Source: an uncultured Oscillospiraceae bacterium (lineage in GTDB: Bacteria; Bacillota; Clostridia; Oscillospirales; Ruminococcaceae). From it: a stretch of DNA of 7,019 nt. Both the position numbers and the translations under genes were made by a program. The notes under the pieces were generated by a model. The model ran no database searches. It was not told the origin of the DNA and worked only from the letters and a program-made list of their open reading frames with translations. This document shows, piece by piece, positions 4,891 through 7,019 of the stretch (positions are counted from its first letter, which is position 1; every line of letters begins with the position of its first letter). The stretch lies in contig CAJTSP010000137.1 of assembly GCA_910578965.1 (NCBI GenBank), forward strand, positions 1-7,019, read 5' to 3'.

Positions 4891-6147
4891 CTACTGCCCG
4901 GCAATCTCGAGCAGCGGCAGCAAAACCTCCTCCGGGTCCTGCAAGCCTCCCGCCTGGGCCGCCCGCAGGTAAAGGCAGGCATTCCCCACCCTGCCCCACG
5001 CAAAGTAGACGGTGCTGCCCTCACACTCGAGATACATTGTTTCGAAACCATCCAGCACCGGGCCGGCGCCATGGCCGAGGTAACCGCCCTCGTTTTGGAG
5101 CGGCTCGATCTCCAAGCTCTCGATCAAAGGCATAAAATAGCTGCTGTCGGCATCCGGAGTATACATTGTATAACTCACGGTGAGGCTGCCGTCCAGCCGG
5201 GCCAGGGTAATGGAATCCTCTGAATGACCAAACGCATACCATCCCGCCCCGGCGCTCAGCCGCAGCCGGACGCCATTTTCTTCAATAACATGGCTTACCT
5301 CCCCGCTTTCAAGCAGCTCGGAGCCTACCGCGCTGTTCAGCCCGGCCGTGGGCACCCCTTCGACCACAGCCGTCTCGTATCCAATTTGGTCATAATACAC
5401 ATGCAGGCGGCCGCCCCCCGGCGCAGACCCGGCCCCGGCCTCCTGCAGCAGCCGGCCCGCAAAGCCGCCCGGCATACCGGCATTTTCCAGCTCCAGCTCG
5501 ATGCGCACCGGCAGCTTGGTACGGGGGTGGATATAAAAGGTTGTTTGGATGGCCGGCGCGTCGCTCCAGTCCAACATATCCAGCGCGGCCTGCAGCTCGG
5601 CCACACCGCCTAAAATCGCGGCAAGCTCCCCGCCGGTAAGGCTGGCCGAAAGCTGCCAAGTTTCGGCCTTGTCAATCGTCTTTTTTTCGTCCAGGAGAGT
5701 AAACCGTCCAGGGTCGACCTGTGCAAGGGCTTGTAGCCCACCGCCCCCTTCCAGCGGCGCTGTGCCGCGCACCCACTGCCCGGTACTGCCCAGGCAGGAA
5801 TAGCCGGCAAGGACCTCTTCTTCCTGGCGCAGCCAGCTCTGGGTACCCTCGCTGGTATGCCAGCCTTGCCCCTCAATCGTTATGACCGTATCCGCCTGGG
5901 CAGCGCGCGGCTCGGCCGAAAGCCGCATTTCCACCACCGTGCGTACGCCGGTTTCGCCGGGCTCGGGCAGGCCGGTAAATTCGGCCGCAAGGCCCGCGGT
6001 CATTACGGCTTGGGTGATTTGCACCTTGCGCGCCGCCCGGGCCACCTTGCGGGCCAACTTTTCGGCGGTCATCTCGCCGCAACCGGCCAGGAGCAAGGCC
6101 AGGGCAATCCCCGCCAGCAGCACCCCAGCCCGTTTTGCGTGTTTCAT
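4891..6147 (-). CDS. Uncharacterised lipoprotein, 418 residues
   Basis: I do not recognise a named family with confidence. The start MKHAKRAGVLLAGIALALLLAGC is a clear lipoprotein signal: basic n-region, hydrophobic core and lipobox LAGC with Cys23 as the lipidation site, so the mature protein should be anchored on the outer face of the membrane. Residues 24-260 alternate short beta-like strands with stretches such as FYIHPRTKLPVRIELELENAG (204-224), reminiscent of LolA-like or DUF6612-like lipoproteins of Firmicutes; that is a loose impression. Residues 290-390 look like a second beta-rich domain. No catalytic motif is seen. The start at 6147 is chosen over an upstream frame opening at 6294 because of the signal peptide and a GGAGGTG ribosome site (6153-6159); the promoter also falls inside the longer frame. 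The gene has its own promoter and sits upstream of the ZIP gene. Confidence 0.85.
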   Translation of the reverse strand: MKHAKRAGVLLAGIALALLLAGCGEMTAEKLARKVARAARKVQITQAVMTAGLAAEFTGLPEPGETGVRTVVEMRLSAEPRAAQADTVITIEGQGWHTSEGTQSWLRQEEEVLAGYSCLGSTGQWVRGTAPLEGGGGLQALAQVDPGRFTLLDEKKTIDKAETWQLSASLTGGELAAILGGVAELQAALDMLDWSDAPAIQTTFYIHPRTKLPVRIELELENAGMPGGFAGRLLQEAGAGSAPGGGRLHVYYDQIGYETAVVEGVPTAGLNSAVGSELLESGEVSHVIEENGVRLRLSAGAGWYAFGHSEDSITLARLDGSLTVSYTMYTPDADSSYFMPLIESLEIEPLQNEGGYLGHGAGPVLDGFETMYLECEGSTVYFAWGRVGNACLYLRAAQAGGLQDPEEVLLPLLEIAGQ

Positions 6148-6199
6148 ACAAACACCTCCCCACGGAAACGGCGCTTCAAAACCGCCTTCCCTCCGCCTT

Positions 6200-6228
6200 A
6201 TTGTATCATCTTGCCCGGCCGCGCGCAA
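6200..6228 (-). promoter_or_regulatory. Promoter of the lipoprotein gene
   Basis: On the minus strand TTGCGC (6223-6228), a 17-nt spacer and TACAAT (6200-6205) are seen. TGA directly before the -10 hexamer makes it an extended -10 promoter. The start would be near 6193, giving a leader of about 45 bases that ends in the GGAGGTG ribosome site. Confidence 0.65.
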
Positions 6229-6550
6229 TGGGCGGGGCCGGGCAAAAAAGGTCGAAGCCCTGCAGGCGCCGTCATTGGCGTTGCCACCCCGCATAAGCCG
6301 TTTACATCCTGCCGGTGTACTGCCGCGTTCCCTCCCATCCTGCCGTACAGGATATTTTTGCCCTTACCAAAGCCTTTGTACCTCTTTCCGGTTGAGCCGG
6401 GAACATCTGAGCCGAGATCACCGCCTTGCCAAAAGGCCAACAGCAGAACCCGGCCGCATCCATACAATGCAACCGGGTCCCGTTTTCTTTTTTCCGCACC
6501 CGTCCCGGATGCCGGGCCGTACCGGCCCCTGCGGGATAAGTGCAAACGAA
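6229..6550. other. Non-coding, hairpin-rich spacer with no supported gene
   Basis: Open frames here do not resemble any protein and overlap one another, so I annotate no gene. Visible structures are: a 10-bp direct repeat CATCCTGCCG (6305-6314 and 6336-6345); a hairpin ATCCTG/CAGGAT (6337-6353) followed on the plus strand by ATTTTTG; an imperfect hairpin ACCCGG..GCAT/ATGC..CCGGGT (6448-6478) followed on the plus strand by T-rich sequence; and a perfect GGGCCG-TAC-CGGCCC palindrome (6514-6528) enclosed by TCCCG/CGGGA (6503-6536). I could not match any known riboswitch or small RNA. Confidence 0.5.
6448..6492 (+). repeat. Imperfect hairpin followed by a plus-strand T-tract
   Basis: ACCCGG (6448-6453) plus GCAT (6456-6459) pair with ATGC (6467-6470) plus CCGGGT (6473-6478), leaving a CC/AA internal mismatch and a seven-base loop. 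GTTTTCTTTTTT follows at 6482-6493. It has the shape of a plus-strand terminator, but no plus-strand gene lies upstream. Confidence 0.4.
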
Positions 6551-6596
6551 CGGCAGCGCCGGCAAATGCCTGGCCGTTTTGCCGCGCACCCTGCCG
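6551..6596 (-). terminator. Probable terminator of the second cysteine synthase gene
   Basis: Nested arms CGGCAG/CTGCCG (6551-6556 and 6591-6596) and GGCAAA/TTTGCC (6561-6566 and 6578-6583) form a long imperfect hairpin starting about seven bases after the stop codon of the paralogue. On the minus strand it is followed by TTCGTTTGCACTT, a modest T-rich tail. Position supports a terminator; the broken tail keeps confidence moderate. Confidence 0.5.
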
Positions 6597-6603
6597 GGGC
6601 CTT

Positions 6604-7019
6604 TCACTCATAAACGGCCCGGCCGCTGAACACGCAAAGCGCCCGGTTGGCCCTGCCTTTTTCCAGTAGCTGACGTGCGGCATATAAGGCGGCGCCGGCA
6701 CTGACACAGGCCGGGATACCGTCGGCACGCAGCACCTCGCGGGCAGCGCGCTGCGCCTCGCCGCTGGGTACGGCCATCAGGGTATCAACGATATAGGGAT
6801 TGTAATTTTCTGGTACAAAGCCCGCGCCAAGGCCCGGGATGGCATGCCGCCCGATAAAGCCGCCTCCAATGGCCTGGCTCTCGTAGGGTTCTACCGCCAC
6901 TATGCGGATGTGGTTGTGCCAGGCCTTGATATGCTCACCCACCCCGGTAACCGTGCCGCCGCTGCCCACCCCCGCCACAACGGCGTCGATGTCGGCGTCG
7001 GTCTGCCGCAGGATAGCCG
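6604..7019 (-). CDS. Second cysteine synthase-family protein (partial, C-terminal 137 residues)
   Basis: This is the C-terminal part of a PLP-dependent O-acetylserine sulfhydrylase/CysM-type enzyme; the N-terminal half with the catalytic lysine lies beyond the right edge. It aligns along its length with the cysK product of this window: VVAGVGSGGTVTGVG carries the PLP-phosphate loop, followed by VAVEPYES and IPGLGAGFVPENYN. Two differences stand out. The motif GISSGAA of CysK reads CVSAGAA, so alanine stands where the second serine normally contacts the PLP ring nitrogen. The usual tail PDTGDRYLST plus about five residues is replaced by a short FSGRAVYE end. No frameshift that would restore the tail was seen in the other minus-strand frames. 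It may be a divergent, possibly non-canonical paralogue (different acceptor or nucleophile) or an enzyme losing function. In-frame codons extend to 7017, so the GTG at 6978 is internal, not the start. Confidence 0.9.
   Translation of the reverse strand, partial: AILRQTDADIDAVVAGVGSGGTVTGVGEHIKAWHNHIRIVAVEPYESQAIGGGFIGRHAIPGLGAGFVPENYNPYIVDTLMAVPSGEAQRAAREVLRADGIPACVSAGAALYAARQLLEKGRANRALCVFSGRAVYE

Noticed and set aside
3950..4972. Long plus-strand open frame of 340 residues opposite the ZIP transporter
   Set aside because: Its composition is rich in Gln, His, Arg and Gly, with no family resemblance. It is the antisense shadow of a well-supported membrane protein in GC-rich DNA.
6148..6294. 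In-frame upstream extension of the lipoprotein gene to an ATG at 6294
   Set aside because: It would bury the signal peptide and cover the promoter at 6200-6228. The ribosome site GGAGGTG fits the start at 6147.
5857..6669. Overlapping plus-strand open frames of 243-270 residues across the spacer
   Set aside because: They overlap the lipoprotein gene and the second cysteine synthase gene, lack ribosome sites and have no recognisable domains.
1..7019. CRISPR arrays, insertion sequences, tRNA or rRNA genes
   Set aside because: No regularly spaced repeats, transposase motifs, or tRNA/rRNA-like sequences were seen in the window.

Overview
This GC-rich window looks like chromosomal DNA from a bacterium of the Firmicutes, most likely a Clostridia member related to Oscillospiraceae/Ruminococcaceae. 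That assignment is inferred from strong purine-rich ribosome binding sites, sigma-A type promoters with 17-nt spacers, an ammonia-dependent asparagine synthetase (AsnA), a cysteine-bearing Rrf2 regulator divergent from cysK, and a Gram-positive style lipoprotein. No mobile element, CRISPR array, tRNA or rRNA was seen. Four genes lie entirely within known families (rhodanese, AsnA, CysK, ZIP transporter), one is a recognisable Rrf2 regulator, one is an uncharacterised lipoprotein, and two genes are cut by the window edges.

Layout, left to right. Positions 1-668 (minus) hold a two-gene operon: a single-domain rhodanese followed one base later by a FAD/CoA-disulfide-reductase-type oxidoreductase that runs off the left edge. 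A divergent intergenic region (669-993) carries promoters for both directions and a perfect 13-bp palindrome. asnA (994-2007, plus) converges on cysK (2184-3116, minus) across a long bidirectional hairpin terminator. cysK is divergent from an Rrf2-family regulator gene (3454-3885, plus). Between them is a textbook promoter for cysK (TTGACA, 17 nt, TATAAT) whose start site is covered by a 31-bp inverted repeat of the kind Rrf2/IscR/CymR proteins bind. A perfect 14-bp stem terminator closes the regulator gene. A ZupT-like ZIP metal transporter (3974-4741, minus) and an unknown lipoprotein (4891-6147, minus) follow, separated by a structured spacer. After about 370 bp of non-coding, hairpin-rich DNA, the window ends inside a second cysteine-synthase paralogue (6604-7019, minus) with an altered C-terminus.

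The common thread is sulfur metabolism. Rhodanese plus CoA-disulfide/persulfide reductase handle sulfane sulfur, CysK makes cysteine from O-acetylserine and sulfide, and the Rrf2 protein is probably a local cysteine/sulfide or Fe-S-responsive repressor of cysK. AsnA and the ZIP transporter have no evident link to this theme. I did not find a clearly undescribed system. The most worthwhile leads are the Rrf2 regulator with its operator, the odd C-terminus of the second cysteine synthase, and the palindrome upstream of the rhodanese operon.
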